Shown here: in pieces, positions 28,317 to 37,854 of the stretch | Layout: every line of letters starts with the position of its first letter | Position numbering within the stretch: position 1 is the stretch's first letter | Source of the DNA: G963677085 sp963677085 | GTDB taxonomy: Bacteria > Planctomycetota > Planctomycetia > Pirellulales > Thermoguttaceae | Assembly: GCA_963677085.2 (NCBI GenBank) | Contig: CAXXFH010000004.1 | Span: 372,001-436,000 of the forward strand | Reading direction: 5' to 3' | Length of the DNA stretch: 64,000 nt | The notes under the pieces: generated by a model | Databases searched by the model: none | Told to the model about the DNA's origin: nothing | What the model saw: the letters and a program-made list of their open reading frames with translations, nothing else | Made by a program: the position numbers and the translations under genes

Positions 28317-29324
28317 ATGCGATCTGGCGGTACTCGATTGATGCTTACCCTGGCAGTCTCTGGTTTGGTGTTGCTTGGCCTCGTGGCTGGCTTGGTCGTT
28401 GCGGCCGAGCACGACGACCTTCCTGCCAACGAGGATGCAAAACCGGAAATCTATGCAACCGGTTTCGAGTTCGCCGAAGGCCCCGCAGTCGATGTCGAGG
28501 GAAACCTTTTCGTCGTCAACTACCGCAGCAATGGAAACGTCGGGATCATCATGCCCGACGGCAAAGCGAGTGTCTTTTGTGACCTGCGAGAATTGGTCCC
28601 AGTCGAAGGTGGCCAACCGCAAGCCAACGGGCTGAAACTCGACAGCCAGGGCCGCCTGATTGCCGCGGACAGCGGTGCCGGGCGGTTACTGCGCATCGCG
28701 GCCGACGGTCGTAGCGTCTCCGTGCTGGCCGACCGCTGGGAAGGCAAACATTTCAGTAGCGTCAACGATGTGGCCCTCGACCCACAAGGCAACATCTTCT
28801 TCAGCGATCCCGGCGGCTCTAGCAAGGAGAAACCCATTGGGTCGATCTATCGCTACGACATCCGCACCAGCAAGGTCGCCCGGCTCGACACGGGCTTGGC
28901 CTTTCCCAACGGCCTGGGCCCCACACCCGATGGCAAACACCTTTGCCTATCGGAAAGCAACCGCAACCGTCTGTTGATTTACGATCTGGGTGCCGATGGG
29001 GAGTTGAGCAATCGCCGCGAGTTGATCGCCTTTGCGCCCCACCCTGACGATGCTCCGGGCGAGAATCGCAATATTCCCGATGGCTTCGTCTACGACGCCA
29101 AGGGCCGACTCTACGTGGGTACCTGGACCGGCGGAACGGTGAACGTGGTCGAGGTTCCTTCCGGCAAGCTCCTGCGAACGTACGACGCCGGAGGCAGCAA
29201 GGCAACGAACTGCCACTTCCACGACGGCTACCTCTATGTAACCGTTGCCGAAAAAGAAGCCGTCTTCCGGCTGAAACTGGGAGTCAAGGGCTTCGACTAC
29301 AACGGCACGCTCAACGCTCGGTAA
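28317..29324 (+). CDS. secreted SMP-30/gluconolactonase-like beta-propeller protein
   Basis: A 335-residue protein with a signal peptide (TM-like segment about residues 9-27, ending VVAAEH) and an SMP-30/gluconolactonase/LRE-like six-bladed propeller. Typical segments are EGPAVDVEGNLFV, ANGLKLDSQGRLIAAD, NDVALDPQGNIFFSDPGG, FPNGLGPTPDGK and DGFVYDAKGRLYV. These proteins hydrolyse sugar lactones using a bound divalent ion. The upstream frame extends to 28176 but GAGGA close to 28317 and the signal peptide favour that ATG. It is likely transcribed separately from the RND genes. Confidence 0.88.
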   Translation: MRSGGTRLMLTLAVSGLVLLGLVAGLVVAAEHDDLPANEDAKPEIYATGFEFAEGPAVDVEGNLFVVNYRSNGNVGIIMPDGKASVFCDLRELVPVEGGQPQANGLKLDSQGRLIAADSGAGRLLRIAADGRSVSVLADRWEGKHFSSVNDVALDPQGNIFFSDPGGSSKEKPIGSIYRYDIRTSKVARLDTGLAFPNGLGPTPDGKHLCLSESNRNRLLIYDLGADGELSNRRELIAFAPHPDDAPGENRNIPDGFVYDAKGRLYVGTWTGGTVNVVEVPSGKLLRTYDAGGSKATNCHFHDGYLYVTVAEKEAVFRLKLGVKGFDYNGTLNAR

Positions 29325-29370
29325 GCCTCGTTTGCCTGCCCGTTGAGGAATGGTGTTTTGCTGGGGTCAC

Positions 29371-29453
29371 GGATTGAGTGCCATGCCTACACACTTGCGT
29401 GGGCATCTGAAGCCCTAAAAAAAAACATGCCCACGCAAGCGTGGGCATGGCAC
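29371..29453. repeat. dispersed palindromic repeat, TGCCATGCCCACGC family
   Basis: A fold-back unit: an imperfect half TGCCATGCCTACACAC at 29380 and a perfect hairpin CATGCCCACGC/GCGTGGGCATG at 29426-29449 with a 2-nt AA loop, preceded by nine As. Its best relatives are at 33838-33873 and 59063-59138. It lies between the convergent SMP-30 and DUF11 genes. Confidence 0.7.
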
Positions 29454-29504
29454 CTGTTAGTATGAGTTTGGTATCCGTTTCTGCGGTTTGCCAGGACCGC
29501 CGGC

Positions 29505-31865
29505 TCAACGTAGCGATTGCGGCGGTGCGCCCTGCATCACCCTGCCATGCTGATCCGCCGTATGGGCGGCGGAATTCTCTTCTTCGGAATAGCGATCCGT
29601 GGGCGGTTCCGCGTTCCCAAAACGGTTTGTCCCGGGCAATTCGGCGTAGTAGTGCGTTGTCTCTTCGCTCACCAGCCGGGTACCAAGCGGCTTGCAGTAT
29701 ACTTCCGCGCGGAACACATGATTGCCGGCCGTCTCGGCTCGTGCCCGAATCGTGAAGGTCAGGTCGCCATCGGGAGCCACGGTGGCAATCGGATTGAAGA
29801 CAATCTGGCCCGGGCTGATGCGGTGTACGCCACCTTCGGCGGCTACCGGCTCGATACCACGGGAGAAGTACGCACGAATCTCGACATTCGATGCCTCTTT
29901 CGTACCCCGGTTGCGAATGCGCAACTTGTAGGTCGATTCACGCCCCACGGGCATCGGCCCACTCGGGTCTTCCACGTCGAGAACCAGGTCGGCCATCGCC
30001 TCAACCTGAGTCGTGGCGCCTGCGGTGGCGGTGAGGTCATCGTTGGCCGTCGAAACAATCTCCAACCGACTTATGCCGGCCACTCCCAACTCGCAATGGA
30101 ACGTAAATACCTGTTCGGCACCGGGATTCAGGTCGGCCAATGTCCAACTCAGTTTCCGGCCATCGTCGGAAAGCGTGGCACCGTCGACACCCGATAGGTA
30201 CTGAGCACCCGCGGGAATCTGAGCCACTACGTTCACGTTGCCAGCCTCGGCCGTGCCCGGGTTCCGCACGCGAACCTGGTAGGTCGCCTTTCCGCCCACA
30301 TACTGCATCCGCGGCCCAAACACTTCGACCTGTAAGGCGGCCCGACGCACAAACACCTTTTCCGACATTTCGGCATGCACGCCGCCGTCGCCACGAACTT
30401 CCACGTTCACCGTAAGGTTGCCAATCTGCCGGGCGGTCAATTCCACCTCAATGGTCTTCTTTTCTCCAGCCGGCACGTTGCCCAACACCTGGGAAACCGG
30501 CCGATTGATGCCGGTGCCAATCGGCAGCAGCGAAATATTCACGTTCTCCGCCTCGCCGTTGCCGACGTTGGCCAAGTGCAGCCGATAAACCTCTTTTTTG
30601 CCGTAGAGGACCTCACGGGGTCCTTCCAACTCGAGCGTTAGCTTCGGTTCCTGCACCTCGATAAGCGTTTGCGAACTCACCGGCTGATAATCCCAGCGTA
30701 CGGCCAAGTCGAACGGCCGGCTCTGGCGTGGAACGATCCGCAAACCAAGTTGTTCGCGTCCGTGCGCATCGAGACGTCCCACCCGCCACATGAACGAACC
30801 CTTTGAGTTGCCGGCCATCACATGGGTTGCTCCCGTGCTGGCACTGGCCCCGAGCACATCGGCCCACTCGGGCAAGCTCACGGAAACCGCAACTTCGTTG
30901 GCCGCCACATCGCCCGAGTTCTGAATGATAACCTGATAAGTCGACTCCTTGCCCACAGCAATCTTGCGCGGCCCCACGGTCTCGACACTCAAGATCGGAC
31001 TCTTCCGCGTGAAGAGCACTGCCTCGCGAGGCCGGGCCGTCCGATCGGCTGGAGTGGTTAGCGTCCGTAGCCCTGTCGACGAAGCCTCTGGCACCGCCGG
31101 AGTGGGCGAAGCCATCTCGCGATTCGCCGAGGAAGGTATCGACGGCTGACCGTTCTGCGTTTCCACGGCGGGCTGCGGCACCTGCTGCGCCATCAACGGG
31201 GGATCACTGGCATGCCTCTGCTCTGTCGGAGCGGCGCCGGTGGCCGAACGGCGAAAACGTTCGAGTCGGGTGTGCAAGGGCCCAAGCAATTCCCGTGTCG
31301 ACTGGGCCACATTGCCGCCGGTCGCAGCCGCCGAAATCTCGGAGTCGCTGGCCGGAACCTCAACTGTCGCGTCCGATCCCTCGGCCACGTTGGTCTGCTG
31401 GATCAACTCCGTCTCCGCCGCATGCTGCTCAATGGCGACCTCGGCATCGTCGTTCGGCCGTGCAACCGGTTTTCGAGCGGGCTGCGTGTCTAGCGAGCGA
31501 CTGGCCGTCAGCGGCGTGTCGACCGGCACATAGGTGTTTGCTGGCACATGGGCCGGCGATGGCTCTGTCGATGTTCCGCCCAAATTGCTTCCGGACCGGC
31601 TCGCCGTAGCAGGGCGCCGGCCTTGTCGTTGCGGCGCCGACGACCGCGAATAGTCGGGCGCCGGCGAAGATCGCCGCTTGTCGCTGGGCAACAGGCCGCC
31701 GAACACCGTACGACCAAACTGGCCCACCTCGTCGAGAAACGACTTCGGAGCCGGCGACTTGGAATACCGCGACTTCGACGCCGTCGTCTGGGCCATCACA
31801 ACAGAAGAACCGAACGCTACCAGCGCCAGTGCGAGTACGAGCGAGGTGAGTCGAGGGTTGGACAT
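29505..31865 (-). CDS. DUF11-repeat exported protein
   Basis: A 786-residue exported protein: a cleavable signal peptide (cut near residue 25, after VVMA), a long low-complexity Pro/Ser/Thr/Ala-rich region (about 30-285), and four Ig-like DUF11/CARDB repeats at about residues 290-395, 408-505, 510-625 and 626-745. Each repeat begins with a VGPR/GP-type turn and an aromatic strand (STYQVxIQNxG). Such proteins are surface or periplasmic structural modules; no enzymatic residues are visible. It follows a 274-bp spacer upstream of the kinase gene. No anchor is visible at the C-terminus. Confidence 0.8.
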   Translation of the reverse strand: MSNPRLTSLVLALALVAFGSSVVMAQTTASKSRYSKSPAPKSFLDEVGQFGRTVFGGLLPSDKRRSSPAPDYSRSSAPQRQGRRPATASRSGSNLGGTSTEPSPAHVPANTYVPVDTPLTASRSLDTQPARKPVARPNDDAEVAIEQHAAETELIQQTNVAEGSDATVEVPASDSEISAAATGGNVAQSTRELLGPLHTRLERFRRSATGAAPTEQRHASDPPLMAQQVPQPAVETQNGQPSIPSSANREMASPTPAVPEASSTGLRTLTTPADRTARPREAVLFTRKSPILSVETVGPRKIAVGKESTYQVIIQNSGDVAANEVAVSVSLPEWADVLGASASTGATHVMAGNSKGSFMWRVGRLDAHGREQLGLRIVPRQSRPFDLAVRWDYQPVSSQTLIEVQEPKLTLELEGPREVLYGKKEVYRLHLANVGNGEAENVNISLLPIGTGINRPVSQVLGNVPAGEKKTIEVELTARQIGNLTVNVEVRGDGGVHAEMSEKVFVRRAALQVEVFGPRMQYVGGKATYQVRVRNPGTAEAGNVNVVAQIPAGAQYLSGVDGATLSDDGRKLSWTLADLNPGAEQVFTFHCELGVAGISRLEIVSTANDDLTATAGATTQVEAMADLVLDVEDPSGPMPVGRESTYKLRIRNRGTKEASNVEIRAYFSRGIEPVAAEGGVHRISPGQIVFNPIATVAPDGDLTFTIRARAETAGNHVFRAEVYCKPLGTRLVSEETTHYYAELPGTNRFGNAEPPTDRYSEEENSAAHTADQHGRVMQGAPPQSLR

Positions 31866-32139
31866 AGTCTATTACCTTGCGCAAGGAAAATTGGCATCCT
31901 GCTCAAACAGAACTCCATCACGCCCTATCGGACGTAGGATTCTCCGGGTTTAGCAATCTTTGAAGATTGTGCCGAAGCAACAATCTAGAGAATTTGCGCA
32001 AAACAGGCGCCGCGACAAGAAGGCGATATCCGGCGAATGGAGAACCCAGGACAAACAGGCAGACTCCACAAGAACCACAACAAGCGCCACCCGATCGTTG
32101 GACCGCGTGAGGCAAGCCCGGGCTGCGCGAACCCCTCGC

Positions 32140-33795
32140 TCAGGGCAGTGGCTGACCGTAAAACTTGCTCAGTGTTCGCACGCGATCGACCAGGTAGGCC
32201 ACCATAATGCCCAATACCAACAGCGACAGGGCGAAAATAATGTGACGGTCGGCCTGAATGTCGAAGCCCCGCTGAAGCCCCGGCCGCCGCCAATAAAAAT
32301 CGAGCACCAGAACCCCATAGGAAAGAAGCGAGGAAACAGTCATCAAGGTCACAAAACGTACCCGAAACCACAGGCCCGAGCCCACGACCAACAACGGATA
32401 ACCCACAACCAACGGACTGGCGGCCCCGTCGGCGATCAACAGCACGGCAAGTAATAGCACCGAGTCGAGGGTTCCCCAAACGTATCGGGCAGGAATCGCC
32501 CAACGCTGGCGATTGAGGCATTGTTGGCAAACAATCGATACCACGGCCCATGCGGCCAGGACGATCGAAATCTTCCAGTGAAACGCCCAATCGACGCCCG
32601 CCGAACCGCTCAGGTAGTTTCCCCAGTCGACGGCGTAGAACACTCCCAACGCCCCCAATCGCGAGGCCAACGCCGGCTTGCGTCGGGCCCAACTCCACAA
32701 GCGTCGCATTGGCGTGGGAGGACGAACGCGGGGTGTCTCGCCTCGGGCGTAGCACTCCAACTCGTCGGCCAGCTCACCGGCCGTGGCGTATCGTTCGTCG
32801 GGCGATTTCGCCAAGCACTTCAGGCAGATCAACTCCAGCGTGCGTGGCACCTTTGGGTTGAGTTGCCGTGGCAACTCCGGGTCGCAACTGAGCACGTGCA
32901 TCAGCGTGTCCAACGGATTTTCTTCCCGAAAGGGTGGCCGCCCGGTCAACAACTCATAGAAAATCGCACCTAAGCTGTAGACGTCGGCGGCTGGGCCGAT
33001 ATCGCGTGAGTTGCCCGAGGCCTGCTCGGGAGCCATGTAGCTGGGCGTGCCGGCAATGACACCGGTGGCCGTGGCTTCGGCCTCCGAGGTGAACACCTTC
33101 GCCAACCCAAAATCGGTCACATACGGCTGGTCCGTGGGATCGATGAGAATGTTCGACGGTTTCAGGTCGCGATGCACGATGCCCTGCTCGTGCAGATGCT
33201 CCACCGCCCGAGCTACGGTGGCCAACAGCCGCACGGCCGTGTCGATGTCGACGGGCCCAGTCGCCATCCGTTCGGCCAGACTCGTGCCTTCGATGAAATC
33301 CATTGCGAAGTAGTCTTGACCGTGCCATTGGCCGACCTCGTGGATGTCGACGATGTTTGGGTGTCGCACTCGAGCAGCAGCTTTGGCTTCGGCGTGAAAC
33401 CGTCGGACGTGCTCGTCCGAAGCAAGGTGCCGGCCCAGGATCATCTTCAGCGCCACCACGCGATCGAGGCTAGCCTGTCGAGCCTTATAGACAACGCCCA
33501 TGCCACCACGTCCCAATTCGCCGAGCAGTTCGTAGTCGCCGAACAGCCGGGGTGGTTCACCCAGGTTGGCCACATCAATGTCGGGCGCCAAGCCAGCCAT
33601 GTCACCCACCACGTCAGACGGTAGCGCCAAACCGTCGAGTGCTTCAAGACACGCTAGGGCCGAGGCCAGTTGCGGATGCTCGCGCAACAGGGCCTCGCGA
33701 TCGGGGTGCTCACCACGGTGCAGCCGTTCGAGGTAATCGTCGAGCAACTCCAGCTCGCGTTGCTCTTCGGGCGTCGGTTGTGGCGACGAATGCAT
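32140..33795 (-). CDS. Ser/Thr protein kinase with C-terminal membrane region
   Basis: 551 residues. A short N-terminal helical region (about 1-75) is followed by a Hanks-type kinase domain (about 87-345): the GRGGMG loop, VALK Lys117, HRD 208-210, KPSN, DFG 228-230 and MAPEQ. Past residue 365 come about five to six transmembrane segments, so the kinase faces the cytoplasm from the membrane. All catalytic residues are intact. It lies 218 bp downstream of the ECF sigma gene on the same strand; kinase next to a sigma factor is a common planctomycete arrangement. Confidence 0.92.
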   Translation of the reverse strand: MHSSPQPTPEEQRELELLDDYLERLHRGEHPDREALLREHPQLASALACLEALDGLALPSDVVGDMAGLAPDIDVANLGEPPRLFGDYELLGELGRGGMGVVYKARQASLDRVVALKMILGRHLASDEHVRRFHAEAKAAARVRHPNIVDIHEVGQWHGQDYFAMDFIEGTSLAERMATGPVDIDTAVRLLATVARAVEHLHEQGIVHRDLKPSNILIDPTDQPYVTDFGLAKVFTSEAEATATGVIAGTPSYMAPEQASGNSRDIGPAADVYSLGAIFYELLTGRPPFREENPLDTLMHVLSCDPELPRQLNPKVPRTLELICLKCLAKSPDERYATAGELADELECYARGETPRVRPPTPMRRLWSWARRKPALASRLGALGVFYAVDWGNYLSGSAGVDWAFHWKISIVLAAWAVVSIVCQQCLNRQRWAIPARYVWGTLDSVLLLAVLLIADGAASPLVVGYPLLVVGSGLWFRVRFVTLMTVSSLLSYGVLVLDFYWRRPGLQRGFDIQADRHIIFALSLLVLGIMVAYLVDRVRTLSKFYGQPLP

Positions 33796-33837
33796 GATAC
33801 AACAACACCTGTAGATGCCAAGTTGGAGGCAACGTCT

Positions 33838-33873
33838 ACGCCGGGTGCCATGCCCACGCTTGCGTGGGCATGT
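33838..33873. repeat. dispersed palindromic repeat, TGCCATGCCCACGC family
   Basis: GGGTGCCATGCCCACGCTTG followed by CGTGGGCATG, a near-perfect fold-back unit in the spacer between the kinase and the sigma factor. A second palindromic stretch of another type (GCGTTCCCAAGCCGGAGCTT) follows at 33952-33975. Confidence 0.7.
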
Positions 33874-34013
33874 TTACTGGGATTTATGCCAATTCAATCG
33901 CCAAGTTCCCGCTCGAAAAAACCGCAAACGAAGCAGAGCTTCTAGGAATTGCGTTCCCAAGCCGGAGCTTGGCAACGAGAAAGACTCCCAACGCCTGACT
34001 CCCGTCTCCTTCA

Positions 34014-34664
34014 TTACTCCCCGCCCAGCGTCTCCTGCAGTTTGCGAATCGCACGCATCCAGAGCATTTGTACGGCTGGTCGGCTGCGGCCCATTCGTTC
34101 GGCCACTTCGTTGAACGGCAGCCGTTGAAGATTACGCAACACGACCACTTCCTGATAATCCTCGGGCAACTCGGCCAGCGCGGCCGACACACGCAGTTCG
34201 TTGTCCAACAGCAAGAATTCCTGGCTGGGTGTACGATCGGGGGCCGCCGGCTCGGGTGCGCCGCGAGCAAGGCTGTCGTCGGCATCGCGAAACGACACCT
34301 CACGCCGGGCCTGACGTTTGGCTGTTCCTCGATATTGACGCACGAAGTCGGCCGCGTTGTGGCGCAAGATTCGTTTCAGCCAAGCGAGCCACTCCTTTTC
34401 GCTACGACCCTGAAACTTCTCGAAGTCGCGATGGGCTTCGAGCATCGTTTGCTGCACGACGTCCGAGGCGTCGACCTTCGCTTGCAGCCACGTTTCCACC
34501 TGCGATCGGGCCACGAAGCCCAGGTAGCTACGACAGAGGGCGAACAACCGGTCGCGGCAGGCTTCATCGCCAGCCCTGGCCCCTTCGATCAACTGAGTGA
34601 CGGCGGGCAACTGAGAGGCATCGGACGGCAACACCGGCTCCGGATTTTGGGCCTCGTCCGCCAT
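34014..34664 (-). CDS. ECF-type RNA polymerase sigma factor, planctomycete class
   Basis: A 216-residue sigma factor. Region 2 (about residues 60-115: VDASDVVQQTMLEAHRDF, then KEWLAWLKRILRHNAADFVR, in parts) and region 4 (about 165-212: LPEDYQEVVVLRN, FNEVAERMGRSRPAVQMLW) match the family of ECF sigma factors found beside kinases in planctomycetes. The linker between them is long and charged. The ATG at 34664 lies 4 bp after the bioB stop; a TTG at 34682 would overlap it. No anti-sigma gene is next to it; the downstream membrane kinase may control it. Confidence 0.9.
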   Translation of the reverse strand: MADEAQNPEPVLPSDASQLPAVTQLIEGARAGDEACRDRLFALCRSYLGFVARSQVETWLQAKVDASDVVQQTMLEAHRDFEKFQGRSEKEWLAWLKRILRHNAADFVRQYRGTAKRQARREVSFRDADDSLARGAPEPAAPDRTPSQEFLLLDNELRVSAALAELPEDYQEVVVLRNLQRLPFNEVAERMGRSRPAVQMLWMRAIRKLQETLGGE

Positions 34665-34668
34665 GGGG

Positions 34669-35688
34669 TTATTCTCCCTCAACGATTTCGAGTCCCAGTG
34701 CTTCGATCATGCGGTAATCATCTTCCGGCGGCTGGCCCCGCGTGGTCAGGTAGTCGCCCACGAAAATCGAGTTGGCCGGATATAGTCCCAAGGGCTGAAG
34801 CGGTCCCAGGTGACGCTCCCGACCGGCCGCAATCCGCAGTTCGCCCGTCGGATTGGCAAACCGCAATAGGGCTAATACTTTCAGGCAATAACGCGGATTC
34901 AACGTGTCCGAGTTGCTTGACAAGGGCGTGCCTTCGATGGGCAGCAGGAAGTTAATCGGCAAAGCCTCGACGGCCAACTCGCCCAACGTTCGGGCCATCT
35001 CGACCACGTCGACGTCTTCTTCGCCCATGCCTACGATCCCGCCCGAGCAAATCTCCAACCCGGCCGCCCGAACTGCGCGAAGCGTGGCCAGCCGATCGTC
35101 GTAGCTGTGGGTAGTGCAAATGTTCGGATAGAAGCGACGGCTGGTGTTCAGATTGTGGTTGATGCGGTCTACGCCGCAAGCCTTCAATTGGTCAACCTGC
35201 TCGGGCGAAAGAAGCCCTGGCGAAAAACAGACCTTCAGCTGATAGCGCTCTTTAATTTGGGGAACGATCTGAGCGATGGTTTCCAGGTCGCGCTGGCTCG
35301 GGCTGCGTCCGGAGATGGCCGTACAATACGTTCGGGCATGACGCTCGGCCGCCATCCGTGCCCCGTCGAGTATCTTTTCGGGATTCAAGAGGTTGTAGAC
35401 CGGAATCTCGGCAACCGAAACCTTCGACTGCGAACAGTAGCCACAATCCTCGCCGCACTGGCCGCTCTTGGCGTTAATCAGAAAATTCAGATGAACCCGA
35501 TTGCCGAAGTGATGATACCGCACCCGATAGGCGGCTGCCAGAAGGTCGAGCAATTCGTTGTCGCCGCTCCGCAAAACGGCCAAACCCTCGTCGGCGGTAA
35601 TCATTTCGCCCGACAAAACCCGATCGGCCAGCGCCTGCCACGGCGAACTGGCACTACCTGCGATTTTCGTATCCTGTATATTCATCAT
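34669..35688 (-). CDS. bioB: biotin synthase
   Basis: Radical-SAM enzyme that inserts sulfur into dethiobiotin to make biotin. From the ATG at 35688 (another ATG follows at 35685; one is at 35697) it is 339 residues, standard for BioB. The radical-SAM cysteines are in GQCGEDCGYC (Cys78, Cys82, Cys85), and the YNLL, EICSGGIVGMGE and NFLLPIEGTP family segments are present. The longer frame to 35997 overlaps the amidase and is spurious. It is followed 4 bp later by the sigma-factor gene, so the two are probably co-transcribed although functionally unrelated. No other bio genes are found here. Confidence 0.93.
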   Translation of the reverse strand: MMNIQDTKIAGSASSPWQALADRVLSGEMITADEGLAVLRSGDNELLDLLAAAYRVRYHHFGNRVHLNFLINAKSGQCGEDCGYCSQSKVSVAEIPVYNLLNPEKILDGARMAAERHARTYCTAISGRSPSQRDLETIAQIVPQIKERYQLKVCFSPGLLSPEQVDQLKACGVDRINHNLNTSRRFYPNICTTHSYDDRLATLRAVRAAGLEICSGGIVGMGEEDVDVVEMARTLGELAVEALPINFLLPIEGTPLSSNSDTLNPRYCLKVLALLRFANPTGELRIAAGRERHLGPLQPLGLYPANSIFVGDYLTTRGQPPEDDYRMIEALGLEIVEGE

Positions 35689-35799
35689 GACACCCATTTT
35701 AGCGGAAATCTGGGCCGACGATAGCCGGACTGAAGCGGCTTCCTCGGCTCGATGGCTGAAGCAGAAAGCCCTAGGCAGAAAGGCAAGGTTGGCGTTCCC

Positions 35800-37158
35800 A
35801 TGATTTTGCCAACGATCGCAGAAGCGGCCCGACGGATCCATGCCGGACAGACGACACCCAGCAAATTGCTCGAACAGTGTCTGGCGAACATCGACCGGTT
35901 CGAGGAAAGGATTCAGGCCTGGGTGTTGGTCGACGAGCAGGGAGCCCGACACGCGGCCGAGGCCCTCGCCCGGGAGAAACCCCGGAGCGCACTGCACGGC
36001 ATTCCCCTGGGCATCAAGGACTTGATTGACGTAGCTGGGATGCCTACCGAGGCGGGTTCACCGCTGAGAACGGGTTGCGTTGCCGCCGCCGACGCCCCGC
36101 TGGTGGCCGCACTTCGCCGTGCCGGGGCGATCATCTTGGGCAAAACGGTGACAGTAGAGTTCGCTTGCTTCGACCCCTCGCCCACCCACAACCCCTGGAA
36201 TTTCGCTCACACCCCAGGCGGAAGCAGCAGTGGATCGGCTGCGGCGGTGGCGGTCGGCATGTGTCCCGGGGCCGTGGGCACACAAACGGGCGGCTCACTC
36301 GTGCGGCCCTCCTCGTACTGCGGTATCACCACGTGCAAGCCAACGTTCGGGCGGATCTCGGTCGACGGCGTCGTGCCCGTCTCTTACCACCTCGACCATC
36401 CCGGCCCCATGGCACGCCGTGTGGCCGATTTGGCCGTGATGCTGGAATTCCTCAGCGAGAGTGAACTCGAACCTACCACCGCCCACGAGCCGACAAGTCT
36501 CGCTGGATTGGCCGATTGGGCCGTGGCTGTCGATGCCGGAGCACTCCCACCGCCACGGCTGGGTGTCGTTCGGCAGTTTTTCGCCGAGCAGGCCGACGAA
36601 GCGGTGGGCGGGGCCTTCGAGCGAACACTGGAGAAGCTCCGCGGCGCCGGCGCGGAACTCGTCGCCGTGAGCTACGACGAAGGCTTCGACGACGTCCAAA
36701 CCATGCATCGGCGCATCATGGCTGCCGAGGCGGCGGCCTACCACCGGCGCGACTTTCGGGACCGTCGCGAAAGCTACGGCCCGATGATCACTGAACTGTT
36801 GGATCAGGGCCTTGCCTTGCCGGCCGTCGAGTATGTCGAGGCATTGGCCTGGCAGCGGCGTTTTCGGCGTCGGGTCCCCGCTATCCTCAAGGGCGTTGAC
36901 GCGGTAATTATCCCCTCGACCCACACCACGGCCCCAGCCACCCGTTTGCACACCGGCACGCCGTTGTTTCAAGCTCCGTGGAGCATGTCGGGACTGCCGG
37001 TCGTCTCGATGCCCTGCGCGGTTGCCGACGACGGTTTGCCCGTGGCCGTGCAATTGGTCGCGCGACACTACCAAGAAAAGGCATTATTTCGCGCGGCCCT
37101 GTGGTGTGAACAGGCAATCGGTTTCGATCGGGTGCCGCCGATGGTCGAATCGGCATGA
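35800..37158 (+). CDS. amidase (amidase-signature family)
   Basis: A 452-residue hydrolase of the amidase-signature family, releasing ammonia from amides. The catalytic triad is visible: Lys73 in GIKDLID, the cis-Ser in the TPGGSSSGSAAAVA loop (about Ser146) and the nucleophile Ser166 in GTQTGGSLVRP. Family N-terminus is MILPTIAEAARRI at 35800; an in-frame ATG at 35752 gives 16 more residues. It is not GatA, as no gatB or gatC is near and the GatA-specific N-terminal segments are absent. It is divergent from bioB, with about 110 bp between starts, and convergent with leuD. Confidence 0.87.
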   Translation: MILPTIAEAARRIHAGQTTPSKLLEQCLANIDRFEERIQAWVLVDEQGARHAAEALAREKPRSALHGIPLGIKDLIDVAGMPTEAGSPLRTGCVAAADAPLVAALRRAGAIILGKTVTVEFACFDPSPTHNPWNFAHTPGGSSSGSAAAVAVGMCPGAVGTQTGGSLVRPSSYCGITTCKPTFGRISVDGVVPVSYHLDHPGPMARRVADLAVMLEFLSESELEPTTAHEPTSLAGLADWAVAVDAGALPPPRLGVVRQFFAEQADEAVGGAFERTLEKLRGAGAELVAVSYDEGFDDVQTMHRRIMAAEAAAYHRRDFRDRRESYGPMITELLDQGLALPAVEYVEALAWQRRFRRRVPAILKGVDAVIIPSTHTTAPATRLHTGTPLFQAPWSMSGLPVVSMPCAVADDGLPVAVQLVARHYQEKALFRAALWCEQAIGFDRVPPMVESA

Positions 37159-37171
37159 CCCGTTCGACCGA

Positions 37172-37765
37172 TTACGCACTGCCGTGGGCCTGTTCGTACT
37201 CGGAAATCTGGGGCTCGTGTCGTAGCGTCAGGGCAATGTCGTCCAATCCGCCCAACAGACACTCACGGCGGAAATCGTCGACCGTAAACGGCATCGACAA
37301 CCCATGCTCGTCGGTGATAGTGCGTGCCTTGAGGTCGACGGTCAGTTGATAGCCTTCGTGCTTGGCCGCACGACGGAAAAGGTCGTCGATCGCCACGTCG
37401 TCGAGCTTGATCGGCAGGATACCGTTCTTGAAGCAGTTGTTGTAGAAGATGTCGGCAAAGCTGGGGGCGATGATTACGCGGAATCCGTAGTCTTCCAGCG
37501 ACCAAGGCGCATGCTCCCGGCTGCTGCCGCAACCGAAGTTGCGCCGAGCCAGCAGCACAGTCGCGTTTTTGTATTGCGGCAGGTTGAGCTCGAACTCGGG
37601 ATTGTCCGAGCCGTCGTCGAGAAAACGCCAATCGAAAAACAGATACTGGCCAAAGCCGGTCCGTTCGATCCGCTTGAGGAACTGCTTGGGGATAATCTGG
37701 TCGGTATCCACGTCGCTACGGTCCATCGGAACGACCAGGCCGGTATGTTGAGTGAAGGCTTTCAT
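37172..37765 (-). CDS. leuD: 3-isopropylmalate dehydratase small subunit
   Basis: Forms isopropylmalate isomerase with LeuC in leucine biosynthesis. 197 residues, normal for LeuD. The swivelling-domain signatures are clear: MDRSDVDTDQIIPKQFLKRI at the N-terminus, then NFGCGSSREHAPW and FADIFYNNCFKNGILPI. No ribosome-binding site is obvious at the ATG; the gene is downstream of leuC by 89 bp and would be translated from the same mRNA. The convergent amidase ends 13 bp away. Confidence 0.96.
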   Translation of the reverse strand: MKAFTQHTGLVVPMDRSDVDTDQIIPKQFLKRIERTGFGQYLFFDWRFLDDGSDNPEFELNLPQYKNATVLLARRNFGCGSSREHAPWSLEDYGFRVIIAPSFADIFYNNCFKNGILPIKLDDVAIDDLFRRAAKHEGYQLTVDLKARTITDEHGLSMPFTVDDFRRECLLGGLDDIALTLRHEPQISEYEQAHGSA

Positions 37766-37819
37766 GGTGAGGGACTAGGGGCTAGGGACTGGGAGTTGGG
37801 GAAAAAATGTGCAAGGCTT

Positions 37820-37835
37820 GGTCGCTTCAGCGACC
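37820..37835. other. small hairpin between leuC and leuD
   Basis: GGTCGCT and AGCGACC form a 7-bp perfect stem with a 2-nt loop at 37820-37835. A T-run follows about 12 nt later on the minus strand. Because leuC and leuD must be coexpressed, this is more likely an intercistronic mRNA structure than a terminator. Confidence 0.3.
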
Positions 37836-37854
37836 ATGAGTGGCCAAGAGACGT

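Noticed and set aside
35688..35997. N-terminal extension of the bioB frame
   Set aside because: Overlaps the divergent amidase start region and has no BioB similarity.
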